A DNA stretch of 64,000 nucleotides from Flavobacteriaceae bacterium UBA1682 (lineage in GTDB: Bacteria > Bacteroidota > Bacteroidia > Flavobacteriales > Flavobacteriaceae), in the NCBI GenBank assembly GCA_002320285.1, contig DCKE01000027.1:1-64000 (forward strand), read 5' to 3'. The notes under the pieces are model-generated. The model was not told the origin of the DNA. It saw only the letters and a list, made by a program, of their open reading frames with translations, and made no database searches. A program made the translations under genes and the position numbers. Shown here in pieces: positions 1 to 9,205 of the stretch (position 1 is the stretch's first letter; the number at the start of each line of letters is the position of its first letter).

Positions 1-217
1 GCTTTAGATGCTGATACGCTGATGTGCCTGTACTTGAGTGTGCGTATTCGCGTATGTGCGCATGTGCATATAGGCTTAGATGCTGATACGCTGAAGTTCC
101 TGTACTTGAGTCTGCGTATTCGCGTATATGCGCATGTGCACATAGGCTTTAGATGCTGATACGCTGAAGTTCCTGTACTTGAGTCTGCGTATTCGCGTAT
201 GTGCGAATGGGCATTAG
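1..217. repeat. Tandem repeat, three 72-73 bp copies
   Basis: Three head-to-tail copies begin at 1, 74 and 146, each starting GCTT(T)AGATGCTGATACGCTG. Copies 2 and 3 are nearly identical; copy 1 differs at a few positions, and the end of copy 3 is degenerate. Each copy ends in a long alternating purine-pyrimidine tract (49-72, 121-144, shorter in copy 3 at 194-206). The array touches the left window edge and may extend further. It lies just downstream of the DUF1684 gene and has no convincing reading frame. Confidence 0.9.
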
Positions 218-236
218 GCAAATAGTTATAAACGCA

Positions 237-836
237 TTACTTAAAATCCATAACACCGGCTTTGATCTCCGTATTGATAAAGTTTTCTTCAGGGGGTATT
301 GGACAGGAATATTTATGATTGTACACGCAGTATGGGTTGTAGGCTAAATTGAAGTTTAGGCTAATTTCATCAGAAGTTGGGATTTCGAGATCCAAATAGC
401 GACCTCCGCCATAACTGCTGACTCCTGATGTTAAATCGGTAAAGGGGAGAAATAAGCTGTTTTTATATGCTGGTTTTTGTATGAGTTCCAGATTTTGAAA
501 GACGCTAACGGTAAATGAGGTGCCATTTAATTCAAAATGCAGATCGCCATATTTCTTATACATCGGTTTTCTTGCTGTTGTAGTGGGCATTTCGAACGGC
601 TGACTATCCGGTGTTTTAACCAATTTTGCTTTGATAACAAAGATCTCATCAAAGGGAAAAAAGGATAGACCTGTAAACTTTTTCAGGGCATCTTTGGGTA
701 AAGGACTGGTTTTAGGATCCTTAAACTCTTTATTTAAGTTTTTCTGGAAATCGACAGTGCTATCGATAGCCGATTTATTTTGTGCGCAAGCTACGGTTAA
801 AAAAAGCAGGTAAAATAAAACTGAAAGACGTTTCAT
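237..836 (-). CDS. DUF1684 family lipoprotein
   Basis: Predicted exported lipoprotein of 199 residues. The N-terminus is a short hydrophobic signal ending in a lipobox-like VAC, so mature Cys17 would be lipidated. The C-terminal half carries the DUF1684 signature: GGGRYLDLE, then LNFNLAYNPYCVYNHKYSCP, then an IPPEENF stretch and a final EIKAG. Family members have no firmly assigned activity, and none is inferred here. The gene is monocistronic on the minus strand; Dps lies upstream behind its own terminator. The ATG start at 836 directly precedes a good signal peptide. Confidence 0.85.
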   Translation of the reverse strand: MKRLSVLFYLLFLTVACAQNKSAIDSTVDFQKNLNKEFKDPKTSPLPKDALKKFTGLSFFPFDEIFVIKAKLVKTPDSQPFEMPTTTARKPMYKKYGDLHFELNGTSFTVSVFQNLELIQKPAYKNSLFLPFTDLTSGVSSYGGGRYLDLEIPTSDEISLNFNLAYNPYCVYNHKYSCPIPPEENFINTEIKAGVMDFK

Positions 837-860
837 GATTCTAGGTGAGTTTAAATTAAA

Positions 861-882
861 ACAAGCCTCCGGAGAGGCTTGT
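861..882 (-). terminator. Rho-independent terminator of the dps gene
   Basis: Perfect inverted repeat ACAAGCCTC / GAGGCTTGT with a four-base loop, followed on the minus strand by TTTTAATTT. It lies 34 bases beyond the dps stop codon. Confidence 0.75.
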
Positions 883-915
883 AGTAAATATAATCATTAT
901 ATCTATGATAGGCTG

Positions 916-1386
916 TTACTTTACATGTGCTCGTAACATCCAGGCTTGTTTTTCGTGCAGCATCATAATACCGGTAACAAAATCACTGGTTCCATAATCC
1001 AGTTCCTCTTCGATGGTATTGATGTTTTCTCTAATGTGTTTAATGATGGTATCGTGATCGTTAAGCAAATCCTTGATAAAGCTCAAACTGTCATTCCCGC
1101 CTCGGCGCGCCTCGGTCAAATGCGTTAAAGCTAAATATTCTTTTAGCGTTGCTGGAGCGTAATGCCCAATCTGACGGATGCGTTCGGCTACTTCGTCAAT
1201 TACCGTTTCTAATTCGGTGTATTGGCTCTCAAAAAATAGGTGCATCGCATGAAAATCGGGTCCTTCGACATTCCAATGTGCATTTCTAGTTTTGGTATAT
1301 AGTATAAATTCGTCAGCCAATATTGCAGACAAAAATTCAGCAGTTTTTTCTCTTGATCCAGCTTTAATTCCAATTAATGTTTTCAT
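916..1386 (-). CDS. dps: Dps family DNA-protection / ferritin-like protein
   Basis: Dodecameric mini-ferritin of the Dps family, which oxidises Fe(II) with hydrogen peroxide, stores the iron and protects DNA in starved or stressed cells. The 156 residues match the family's usual length. The ferroxidase signature is visible as NAHWNVEGPDFHAMHLFFES, giving H37, H49 and E53 as the expected ligands, followed by an acidic helix (TVIDEVAERIR). It is transcribed alone, with a hairpin terminator just downstream. No OxyR- or PerR-type operator was recognised in the 235-base upstream region. Confidence 0.93.
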   Translation of the reverse strand: MKTLIGIKAGSREKTAEFLSAILADEFILYTKTRNAHWNVEGPDFHAMHLFFESQYTELETVIDEVAERIRQIGHYAPATLKEYLALTHLTEARRGGNDSLSFIKDLLNDHDTIIKHIRENINTIEEELDYGTSDFVTGIMMLHEKQAWMLRAHVK

Positions 1387-1572
1387 ATAAATCTGTTTTT
1401 AGTTAATAACTTTCGGTATAAAGTAAAGTTACGAAATAAAAGAGAGAACTCATAGGATTGAAATATTAATGTTTTCAGAAAAATATTTAATATTAACTAT
1501 TTAAAGGGGCTGTAGTGGGATTGTGATTTTAAAAGGGAGGATTACTGTTGGGGATGTGTTATAAATAAAAAA

Positions 1573-1596
1573 GGCTCCGTCGCATGCGACGGAGCC
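1573..1596 (-). terminator. Terminator of the Ala/Lys-rich lipoprotein gene
   Basis: A perfect 10-bp stem (GGCTCCGTCG / CGACGGAGCC) around a CATG loop, followed on the minus strand by TTTTTTATTTAT. It sits 26 bases beyond the stop of the 1622-2107 gene. Confidence 0.88.
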
Positions 1597-1621
1597 TAGA
1601 AATCCTTTGTTAAAACGATTT

Positions 1622-2107
1622 TTATTTTTTCCCTAAAGCGTCGTTGATTCCCGCTTTAGCATCTGCTTTGGCGTCTTTGACAGCATCTTTGGTGTTTTTA
1701 GCGGCTTCGTTTAAGTCGGCCTTCACGTCTTTAGCGGCGTCTTTGATATTGTTTCCAGCATCGTTAATGCTTTCTTTAAGATCATGTCCTGCTTCAGATG
1801 CTTTTGTTTTTGCTTCTTCCCAAGTGCTTTTAGCGTCATTAATTGCCTTTTGAGCAGCCTCTTCTGCTTTTTTGTCACCTTTTACTTTAGCTTCTTCTAA
1901 GGCTTTTTCAGCTTCTTTTAGTTTTGCTTCAGAATCATTTTTCAATTGCTCCCATTCGTTTTTAGCGTCGATCTCGTCAACAGTAGTCTGGTCAGTAGTA
2001 ATTACGGTTTCAGTACCGTCTTCATTGATTACTGCTGCCTTGTCTTGTTTACAAGAAGTTACTGTAATAAGGGCAAGTGCGGCAACGGATAACATTAATT
2101 TTTTCAT
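1622..2107 (-). CDS. Ala/Lys/Glu-rich helical lipoprotein
   Basis: Function not recognised. The N-terminus is a typical lipoprotein signal ending TVTSC, with Cys19 the lipidation site, followed by a short acidic linker. From about residue 50 to the end the protein is almost entirely Ala, Lys, Glu and Asp in a helical pattern, with imperfect 11-residue-like repeats of the KDAVKDAKADAK kind. This composition resembles LEA-like or YtxH-like stress proteins, or a periplasmic coiled-coil rod. It is monocistronic with a strong terminator. Low-complexity composition makes similarity searches unreliable, so no role is assigned. Confidence 0.8.
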   Translation of the reverse strand: MKKLMLSVAALALITVTSCKQDKAAVINEDGTETVITTDQTTVDEIDAKNEWEQLKNDSEAKLKEAEKALEEAKVKGDKKAEEAAQKAINDAKSTWEEAKTKASEAGHDLKESINDAGNNIKDAAKDVKADLNEAAKNTKDAVKDAKADAKAGINDALGKK

Positions 2108-2266
2108 AGTTTCAAGTTTTATTAATACTCAAAGCTACAAAAAAAGAAATTATAAAATGACAATAGAATTGTTTTTTATTAAAAATTTAAGACTTATATT
2201 GTGTATTTATGTCAATTTTACCGAGGTGTTTATGATAATAATAATCAAAAAACGGATGAATTTCTG

Positions 2267-2947
2267 CTAATATTTCAATGGTCCGTGATAGTTGATATAC
2301 TTTACAATAGTGTTTTTGCGTCTATTGATATATCCAGAAGAATTCGATGCCTTAAATTTTCGGGGATTGGGAAGAATCGCGGCAATTCCCGCTGCCTCAT
2401 ATTTGGTTAGATTACTAGCACTCTTCTTGTACCAGTATTGTGATGCTGCTTCGGCTCCATATACACCATCTCCCATTTCAATGCTGTTTAAGTATACTTC
2501 CATGATTCGCTCCTTGCTCCAAAACAATTCAATGAGTACGGTAAAATAAACTTCCAGGCCCTTTCTCAAATAGCTTCTACCTTGCCAGAGAAACACGTTT
2601 TTAGCTGTTTGTTGAGAAATCGTGCTGCCTCCACGGATCTTTTTACCCTTTTGATTGCTTTTAAATGCTTTTTCAATAGCTTTTAAATCAAATCCATTGT
2701 GTTTGAGGAAATTGCCGTCTTCGCTGACAATTACTGCTTTTTGTAAATTGGGACTGATTTTGTCGATAGAAACCCAATCGTGTGACATCTTAAGTTCTTT
2801 ACCGTTGGTTTTTTGCTCAATGGCTCTGATAAACATCAGCGGAGTAAATGGGACGGGTACAAATTTAAAAATCAATACCATTAACAAGGTTGATCCGAAA
2901 AACCAGAGCAGTAATTTAAACAGGATACGAAGTGCTTTTTTGATCAT
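2267..2947 (-). CDS. mtgA: Monofunctional peptidoglycan transglycosylase
   Basis: Inner-membrane glycosyltransferase of family GT51 that polymerises lipid II into glycan strands without a transpeptidase domain. One N-terminal membrane helix (about residues 8-28) is followed by the GT51 domain. Hallmarks are VSEDGNFLKHNGFD (catalytic Glu in the EDxxFxxHxGxD-like motif), then RGGSTISQQTAKNVFL, then KERIMEVYLNSIEMG and GVYGAEAAS. The length of 226 residues matches MtgA rather than bifunctional class A PBPs. It stands alone, downstream of the DedA/symporter unit and separated from it by a terminator. Confidence 0.95.
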   Translation of the reverse strand: MIKKALRILFKLLLWFFGSTLLMVLIFKFVPVPFTPLMFIRAIEQKTNGKELKMSHDWVSIDKISPNLQKAVIVSEDGNFLKHNGFDLKAIEKAFKSNQKGKKIRGGSTISQQTAKNVFLWQGRSYLRKGLEVYFTVLIELFWSKERIMEVYLNSIEMGDGVYGAEAASQYWYKKSASNLTKYEAAGIAAILPNPRKFKASNSSGYINRRKNTIVKYINYHGPLKY

Positions 2948-3025
2948 GGTGACAGAGCTATATGAAGTGCGAAATTACAAAAAAAACAATAGCAAAGGCA
3001 GGTCATTTTTAGTTGTTAATCGGGC

Positions 3026-3066
3026 ATAAAAAAAGCGAAAAAACAGCTGTTTTTTCGCTTTTTTTA
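3026..3066. terminator. Bidirectional-looking terminator between dedA and mtgA
   Basis: Long symmetric hairpin AAAAAAAGCGAAAAAACAGC / GCTGTTTTTTCGC with T-rich sequence on both sides. It lies 18 bases beyond the DedA stop codon on the minus strand and should end the symporter-dedA transcript. Confidence 0.85.
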
Positions 3067-3083
3067 TAGGTAAATCAAACGGA

Positions 3084-3782
3084 TTACTCGACAGTTTCTT
3101 CTGTTTCAGACGTTTTTTTACTTTTTACCAATTTCAAAATGATCGGCAATGTAGTTACGGCAACTAAGAATAAGATGATATATTCAATATAGTCTTTTAG
3201 ATTCACTCCGTAACTTTCAAGTAAGAATTTTTGCAAGTAATGACCTGCAAATATTAGAGTAGTAGCCCATAAAAAAGAACTTACAATGTTGTAAAACATG
3301 AATTTTTTAAAATCCATATGAACGATACCTGCAATGATAGGTGCAAAAGTTCTTACAATAGGTAGGAATCTTGCAAAGATAATAGCGCGACCACCGTGTC
3401 TCTCGAAGAATACCTTAGATTCGTACAAGTATTTCTTTTTAAATATAAAATTGTCTTTTTTAGTATAGAGGTAGTTACCGCTTTTAGATCCAAACCAGTA
3501 TCCAAACATATTTCCTAATATCCCTGCTAGAGCGACTAAAGTCGATAATAAAGCGACATTGGTGAAATCACTTTCAATGGTGAAAAGTTCTTGCATTAAA
3601 GCGGAACTGTAGATTCCTGCCAAAAATAATAAACTATCTCCAGGTAAAAAGAAACCTGCAAACAATCCAGTTTCGGCGAATACTATGAATAGTACCACAT
3701 AAATACCGATATGATGGCCAGCAATTTCGAGGTTGATGTAAAACTCAGGATTAATTAGTTGTGAAATGTGAAATTCGTTCAT
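3084..3782 (-). CDS. DedA family integral membrane protein (VTT domain)
   Basis: Polytopic inner-membrane protein of the DedA/VTT family. Family members have been linked to lipid (undecaprenyl phosphate) translocation and envelope homeostasis; the exact substrate here is unknown. Sequence marks are FFLPGDSLLFLAGIYS near the N-terminus, the GNMFGYWFGSKSG turn, and the FARFLPIVRTFAPIIAGI motif with its conserved Arg residues, followed by two further hydrophobic segments and a charged C-terminus. Its ATG overlaps the symporter's stop codon in a TAATG arrangement, so the two genes are translationally coupled. Confidence 0.92.
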   Translation of the reverse strand: MNEFHISQLINPEFYINLEIAGHHIGIYVVLFIVFAETGLFAGFFLPGDSLLFLAGIYSSALMQELFTIESDFTNVALLSTLVALAGILGNMFGYWFGSKSGNYLYTKKDNFIFKKKYLYESKVFFERHGGRAIIFARFLPIVRTFAPIIAGIVHMDFKKFMFYNIVSSFLWATTLIFAGHYLQKFLLESYGVNLKDYIEYIILFLVAVTTLPIILKLVKSKKTSETEETVE

Positions 3783-5038
3783 TATGTATTAGTTGTTTGT
3801 AGGTTTTCTTCGCGTTTTGATTCCCATTTATCTATTGCTGCTGTTGACAGACCGTTTCCAAGTACATTGGTCATACTTCTAGCCATGTCACAGAAGTGAT
3901 CGATAGGTAGAATTAAGGCGATACCTTCAGGAGGTATTCCAAACATGGAACAAGTAGCAACAATCACAATTAAGGAGGCTCTAGGGACTCCTGCGACTCC
4001 TTTGCTGGTCAGCATCAATACCAAAAGCATGGTTAATTGCTTTTCAATTGGCATGTGGATATCATAGATTTGTGCAATAAATAAGCTGGCAAATGTCATG
4101 TACATCATACTGCCATCTAGATTAAAAGAGTAACCTAGAGGTAAGGTAAAGGATACAATTTTTGGTGAACAACCAAAAGCTTCTAATTCTTCCACCATTT
4201 TTGGAAATACCGCCTCACTACTAGTTGTTGAAAAAGCGATTAAAATAGGCGTTTTTAGTCGTTGTAACAATTCCCAAAGGCGTTTGCCTAAAAGGAGGTA
4301 TCCAACTGTTAATAAGACCAGCCACAATACGGCTATACCAGCCATAAAAGCTAAGAGGTAGTGCGCATATAGAGTGAAAACTTCAAAACCATAATTGGCA
4401 ACAGCGGAGGCAACAGCACCCAAAACACCTAGTGGAGCAAACCACATAATATAACCGACCATTTTTAAAACTACTTTGGATGTTTTATCCAAAAAGGTAA
4501 TAATCTGATCACCTTCTTTGCCTAAAGTGGATAAAGCGACACCGAAAAATATCGAAAAGATTACAATTTGTAAGATCTCATTGTGTGCAAAAGATTCAAA
4601 GACACTGCGCGGGACAACATGATTGATAAAAATTTCAAGTGAAAAAGCCGAAGTCTGACTGATTAAATCCGATGCTGAACTGGTTTCTGCTAACGATATG
4701 TTAGTACTTTCTCCTGGTGCAAACCAATTGACCAAAGCCATTCCAATCAACAACGATACTAAGGACGCAGTGATAAACCAGGTCATGGCTTTGGCACCAA
4801 CTCGTCCAACCATCTTCATGTCACCCATTTTAGCTATACCGACCACTAGAGTACAAAATACCAATGGAGCAATAATCATTTGAACCAAACGAATGAAAAT
4901 AGTCCCTAATAGTTTTATGTTTTGCGAAAAACTCGGGATCGATTCAGGATATTGATAGTGCACTAGGCCGCCAAGACCAACTCCAATTATAAGAGCAATA
5001 ATGATGGCTAAAAATAATTTGTTATTACTGTTTTTCAC
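3782..5038 (-). CDS. Dicarboxylate/amino acid:cation symporter
   Basis: Secondary transporter of the DAACS (glutamate/aspartate/dicarboxylate:Na+ or H+) family, 418 residues. The family signatures are present: a serine-rich STTSSEAVFPKM hairpin (HP1), SFNLDGSMMYMTFASLF in TM7, SKGVAGVPRASLIVI in HP2 and DHFCDMARSMTNVLGNG in TM8 with the substrate-binding Asp and Asn. The exact substrate cannot be read from sequence. The start is a GTG at 5038; no in-frame ATG lies just upstream. It is first in a two-gene unit with dedA. Confidence 0.92.
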   Translation of the reverse strand: MKNSNNKLFLAIIIALIIGVGLGGLVHYQYPESIPSFSQNIKLLGTIFIRLVQMIIAPLVFCTLVVGIAKMGDMKMVGRVGAKAMTWFITASLVSLLIGMALVNWFAPGESTNISLAETSSASDLISQTSAFSLEIFINHVVPRSVFESFAHNEILQIVIFSIFFGVALSTLGKEGDQIITFLDKTSKVVLKMVGYIMWFAPLGVLGAVASAVANYGFEVFTLYAHYLLAFMAGIAVLWLVLLTVGYLLLGKRLWELLQRLKTPILIAFSTTSSEAVFPKMVEELEAFGCSPKIVSFTLPLGYSFNLDGSMMYMTFASLFIAQIYDIHMPIEKQLTMLLVLMLTSKGVAGVPRASLIVIVATCSMFGIPPEGIALILPIDHFCDMARSMTNVLGNGLSTAAIDKWESKREENLQTTNT

Positions 5039-5358
5039 TGGATCTATTTTAAGTGCGTGAAAATAGACCTTTTTTTTTATTTTTTGTCTTTATATCCAGT
5101 TAAAAAATCTAAAGAACTACGAAATGAGTCTTTTGTGGAGGTCGTATATCACGGTTTGTTAGGTTTTTTATGTGAATTTCAGTCTGAAAATGACCTTTTT
5201 AGGAAATTTGGTTTTAGTTGTCAATGGACTACGAGGTTTCATCGGATAAATTAGCCGAATCATCCTTTAAAATGTAACAGTCGCTTTGATCGAACTATAA
5301 AATACGAAGTATTTCATTTAATTTTAGTAATTTTAGCGCATTCAAAAAAACAATTAGA
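5039..5358. other. Divergent intergenic region, no gene seen
   Basis: 320 bases between the leftward symporter and the rightward S9 peptidase. It must hold both promoters. The best candidate for the peptidase is a TAATTTTA box at 5328-5335, but no clear -33 TTG precedes it. The small open frames here are short and have no recognisable product. Confidence 0.5.
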
Positions 5359-7260
5359 ATGAAAAGAATTATTCTGTTAACCCTCAGTTTGATGAGTATG
5401 ACCGCTTTCTCACAAGAGGTTATGACCAAAGAGTTGCTGTGGAAGTTAGGAAGAGTTAGTCCAGTAGGAGTTACGAAAGACGGAAAAAACTTGATCTATA
5501 AAGTAGGTCGAGCCGAAATGGATGAGAATAAAATCAATTCCAAAATTTATCAAATTCCAATTGATGGAGGTACGCCTACTGAAATTGCAGACTACAAAAA
5601 TCTGATGGTTGATAAAAACATTTCTCCTGATGGTAAAATGCTGCTTTCTGATAAGGCGGTAAAAGTCAACAAAGTGTTGGGTAAAGATTTATATCCGTCC
5701 ATGGAAAAATCGGACGTTTATGTATTTGATGCCTTAGATTATAGGCATTGGGATACGTGGAACGATGGAACCCATAATCACGTTTTTATTTCTGAAATAG
5801 CCCAGCCGGAAAAAACAATTGATTTATTGAAAGATGAACCGTATGATTCCCCTCAAAAACCTTTTGGAGGAGATGAAGATTACATCTGGTCTCCTGATGG
5901 TAAAAAAGTAGTTTATGTTTCTAAAAAGAAATTTGGAACTGACTATGCCATGAGTACAAATACAGATTTGTATGAATATGATTTGGAAACCAAACAAACC
6001 AAAAATATCACAGAAGCTAATAAGGGATATGATACACATCCTACTTATTCACCAAATGGTGATTTAACGTGGCTTCAGATGAAAAGAGATGGATACGAAG
6101 CAGATAAAAATGATATCATCGTACGATTTAAAGGTATGGATATGAACCTTACCGCTAATTGGGATGGAACAGTCGATAGTTATCAGTGGGCACCAGATGG
6201 TAAAAAAATCTATTTTATTGCCGCAGTTGATGGAACCGTACAACTTTTTGAAGTTAACTTTCCGGGGATGACTCGTATTGCTATTCAGGTACGTCAAGTA
6301 ACCGATGGCAATTTTGATGTAACCGGTATCGTGGGTTTTGCAGCCGGAAAAGTTTTTTTGACGCGCACTGATTTTAATCATGCAACAGAAATATATGCTT
6401 ATGACTTAAAAAAGGCTTCTTGGAATCAGGTGACTAAAGTCAATAACGACCTGTATGCTAAAGTAGCGATGAGTAAGTCGGAAAAACGTTATGTAACGAC
6501 TACAGATGGAAAAAAGATGTTGGTTTGGGTGGTCTACCCTCCAAATTTTGATCCAAATAAGAAGTATCCAACCTTATTGTATTGCCAAGGAGGACCGCAA
6601 TCTGCTCTGACACAATTCTATTCATTCCGTTGGAATTTTCAATTGATGGCTGCTGAGGGGTATATCGTAGTGGCGCCAAACCGTCGTGGAATGCCTGGAC
6701 ATGGTGTGGCTTGGAATGAAGCGATCAGTAAAGATTGGGGAGGAAAGCCAATGGAAGATTATTTAAATGCTATTGATGCAGTTTCAAAAGAAAAATATGT
6801 AGACAAGTCTCGTCTTGGCGCAGTTGGAGCGAGTTATGGCGGTTACTCAATTTTCTATTTAGCGGGTATTCACAATAACCGTTTTAAAACATTTATCTCT
6901 CACTGTGGTGTTTTCAACTTAGAGAGTATGTACGGTACCACGGAAGAAGTGTTTTTTCCAACTTGGGATACCGGTGGAGCATATTGGGAAAAAGACAATG
7001 TCGATGCGCAAAAAGCGATGAAAGATTTTAACCCGATTAAAAATGTAAGCAAGTGGAATACTCCAATCTTGGTGATTCAAGGAGGAAAAGACTATCGGGT
7101 TCCGATTGGACAAGGACAAGAAGCTTTTCAAGCGGCACAGCTGCTCGGTGTGAAAAGCAGATTTGTTTACTTCCCGGAAGAAAATCACTGGGTTACTAAA
7201 CCTCAAAATGCTCAAGTTTGGCAAGGAGAGTTTTTCCGCTGGTTAAAAGAGACTTTATAA
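5359..7260 (+). CDS. S9 family serine peptidase (prolyl oligopeptidase / DPP-like)
   Basis: Exported serine peptidase of family S9, 633 residues. A signal peptide (ending near AFSQ) is followed by an N-terminal beta-propeller with repeated WSPDGKKVVYVS / WAPDGKKIYFI blades (about residues 25-370). An alpha/beta-hydrolase domain follows with nucleophile Ser492 in GASYGGY, Asp578 in GGKDYRVP and His610 in EENHWVT. The family removes dipeptides or acyl-amino acids from peptides, and a periplasmic role in peptide degradation is likely. It is monocistronic and ends in a hairpin terminator shared with the convergent kinase gene. Confidence 0.93.
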   Translation: MKRIILLTLSLMSMTAFSQEVMTKELLWKLGRVSPVGVTKDGKNLIYKVGRAEMDENKINSKIYQIPIDGGTPTEIADYKNLMVDKNISPDGKMLLSDKAVKVNKVLGKDLYPSMEKSDVYVFDALDYRHWDTWNDGTHNHVFISEIAQPEKTIDLLKDEPYDSPQKPFGGDEDYIWSPDGKKVVYVSKKKFGTDYAMSTNTDLYEYDLETKQTKNITEANKGYDTHPTYSPNGDLTWLQMKRDGYEADKNDIIVRFKGMDMNLTANWDGTVDSYQWAPDGKKIYFIAAVDGTVQLFEVNFPGMTRIAIQVRQVTDGNFDVTGIVGFAAGKVFLTRTDFNHATEIYAYDLKKASWNQVTKVNNDLYAKVAMSKSEKRYVTTTDGKKMLVWVVYPPNFDPNKKYPTLLYCQGGPQSALTQFYSFRWNFQLMAAEGYIVVAPNRRGMPGHGVAWNEAISKDWGGKPMEDYLNAIDAVSKEKYVDKSRLGAVGASYGGYSIFYLAGIHNNRFKTFISHCGVFNLESMYGTTEEVFFPTWDTGGAYWEKDNVDAQKAMKDFNPIKNVSKWNTPILVIQGGKDYRVPIGQGQEAFQAAQLLGVKSRFVYFPEENHWVTKPQNAQVWQGEFFRWLKETL

Positions 7261-7282
7261 TTCAAATTGAATTGATGTAAAG

Positions 7283-7320
7283 AAGGGCTGTCTCAACGTA
7301 TAGAGGCAGCCCTTTTTTTA
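7283..7320. terminator. Convergent terminator, S9 peptidase / ABC1 kinase
   Basis: Hairpin AAGGGCTGTCTC / GAGGCAGCCCTT followed by TTTTTTA on the plus strand. It overlaps the stop codon of the leftward kinase gene. Confidence 0.85.
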
Positions 7321-8973
7321 TTCATTTTTTTTAAAAATGGAGAGCAATACAACAATACTTAGAATACTGGAAACCAAAATTCCCAGTAAGCCCAAGGTGG
7401 GAATTCCCCACAGGTACGGAGGTCGGTTAGCCATGATAAGCAAGGCGGTTGCTACGCAAAACCCAGCGATGAGCACCGTAAAGGCAAGGCGGTTTAAGGC
7501 TGTAGCGATGGCTTTGTTGGCCGAACTTAAGTCTTTGTTTTGCTGATTAACCACAATTTTTCCTTCATTGATTTGTTGCAACAACAAATTGAGGTTTTCC
7601 GGTAGCTCCCCTAATCCTTCACTAAGATTTCTAAGTGCTTTGGTGCTCTTGTTGAGAAGTTCTTTTGGACTCCATCGTCGTAAAAATATCTTTTTTATAT
7701 ACGGCTTAATGCTTTGAATTAAATTCATGCTCGGATCCAGATCCCGACCAATTCCCTCTATCAAGACGATGCCTCTTACGAGTAAATAGGTGTATTCGGG
7801 CATCAAAATCTCGTTGTTGTTTAAAATCGTGGTAAACTTCTTTAGAATAGACTTAATATCGATGTTTTCTAAGGAATCGGTGTCCAGTATGTCAAAGAGC
7901 TCATGGATTTGCCGTTCGAGTTTTTGTTCGTCATCAAGTTTTATTTCAACGGCCATTTTTTTTAAGGTTTTTATTAATCGTTTGGCGTCTTTTGCAATAA
8001 AGTTGATGATGAAATCCTCGAGTAGTTCTTTGTCTTTGGGAATCATTTTGCCCATCGATCCAAAATCGATAAAAGCTAGTGAGCCGTCTGGCATCACAAA
8101 TAAATTCCCGGGATGTGGGTCAGCATGGAAGAATCCGTGCTCCAAAACTTGGGTCATATAAACGTCAAGGCCTTTTTGAGCAATATCTTTTAAAACGAGC
8201 CCTTGCGACAGCAGTTTGTCTTTGTCCGTTATTTTAGTGCCCTCAATAAAGTCCATGCACAACACATTGTCGTTGGAGAATTCACGATGCGGTAAAACGG
8301 GATGGACTTTAGCATTGTCTTTAAAGTTTTGAGCAAATTGCTCCATATTGCTCATCTCATTTAAAAAAGACATTTCCTCGTGAATTGATTTCTCGAAGGA
8401 AGCCACGACATGCGTTAAATTTAGTTTTCTAAACGTTTCACTCGAGGACACGAGCAATCGGGCAATGTCTTTGATAATTAATAAGTCCGAACTGGTCTTT
8501 TCTTTAATACCGGGGCGTTTAATCTTTAAGATGACTTCTTTGTTATTTAACAAAATGCCCTTGTATACCTGAGAAATTGATGCGGTAGCCAGCGGCGTTT
8601 TGTCAATCTCGAGAAAATGTTCATCGGGATCAATACCGATTTCAGATTTTAAAATTTCCTTTATATCGAGCTCCATCGGAGCTACATTGTCCTGTAGTTT
8701 CTTTAATTCGGTTATCAGTTCAGGCGGTAATAAATCCTCTCTATTGCTAAACGTTTGACCGAGTTTGATGTAGGTAGGGCCTAAATCTTCCAGTACCATA
8801 CGGATTCTCTCATATACGTTATAGTTGGATACGCCTTCTAATGCGGCGACGTCTACCTCTTTTGTTGTAGGTTTTTTGAGTTTGGTTTGTATCAACAACT
8901 CTTTAAAGCCATACTTGGACAGTATAGCGATTAATTCCGCGGTTCGCAAAATCTTTTTCTTTTGATTTTCCAT
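7318..8973 (-). CDS. ABC1/AarF/UbiB-like atypical kinase, membrane-anchored
   Basis: Member of the ABC1 (UbiB/COQ8) protein-kinase-like family, 551 residues. The KxGQ-type motif YIKLGQTFSNREDLLPPEL is at about residues 70-88. An invariant-lysine strand (VILKIKRPG) follows, then the HADPHPGN catalytic loop and the IDFGSMG metal-binding motif. The C-terminus has two hydrophobic segments separated by a short polar turn, which should anchor it in the inner membrane. Relatives support isoprenoid-quinone biosynthesis or lipid homeostasis. Whether this copy acts in menaquinone metabolism cannot be told from its neighbours. Confidence 0.92.
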   Translation of the reverse strand: MENQKKKILRTAELIAILSKYGFKELLIQTKLKKPTTKEVDVAALEGVSNYNVYERIRMVLEDLGPTYIKLGQTFSNREDLLPPELITELKKLQDNVAPMELDIKEILKSEIGIDPDEHFLEIDKTPLATASISQVYKGILLNNKEVILKIKRPGIKEKTSSDLLIIKDIARLLVSSSETFRKLNLTHVVASFEKSIHEEMSFLNEMSNMEQFAQNFKDNAKVHPVLPHREFSNDNVLCMDFIEGTKITDKDKLLSQGLVLKDIAQKGLDVYMTQVLEHGFFHADPHPGNLFVMPDGSLAFIDFGSMGKMIPKDKELLEDFIINFIAKDAKRLIKTLKKMAVEIKLDDEQKLERQIHELFDILDTDSLENIDIKSILKKFTTILNNNEILMPEYTYLLVRGIVLIEGIGRDLDPSMNLIQSIKPYIKKIFLRRWSPKELLNKSTKALRNLSEGLGELPENLNLLLQQINEGKIVVNQQNKDLSSANKAIATALNRLAFTVLIAGFCVATALLIMANRPPYLWGIPTLGLLGILVSSILSIVVLLSIFKKNE

Positions 8974-9205
8974 ATTTGAGTAGAAGTTGGTATATAAATA
9001 TACTGATAAACCCTTTGGTTGTGGTGCGATTTGAGTTAAACTTTATTTAAGGATTGTGTACGGAGTTTCGGGTTTAAAGAGCAAATGGTTTAAAATTAAG
9101 GCCCTGACGGGCTAAATGGAGCAGGTTAATCCCGTGGAATAAGTATTAATAAAGGCGATTTTTTCGAATGATTTTTTATCTTTACCGCTTATAAAAATAT
9201 CAGAT

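Noticed and set aside
1..217. Possible CRISPR array
   Set aside because: The repeat unit is 72-73 bp with no unique spacers between identical short repeats, and no cas genes are present.
1644..2270. Ser/Ala-rich frames on the plus strand opposite the lipoprotein gene
   Set aside because: They mirror the Ala/Lys-rich gene on the minus strand, which has a signal peptide, lipobox and terminator.
5057..5254. 65-residue plus-strand frame between the symporter and the S9 peptidase
   Set aside because: No ribosome-binding or promoter signal, no recognisable product, and it lies in the AT-rich divergent regulatory region.
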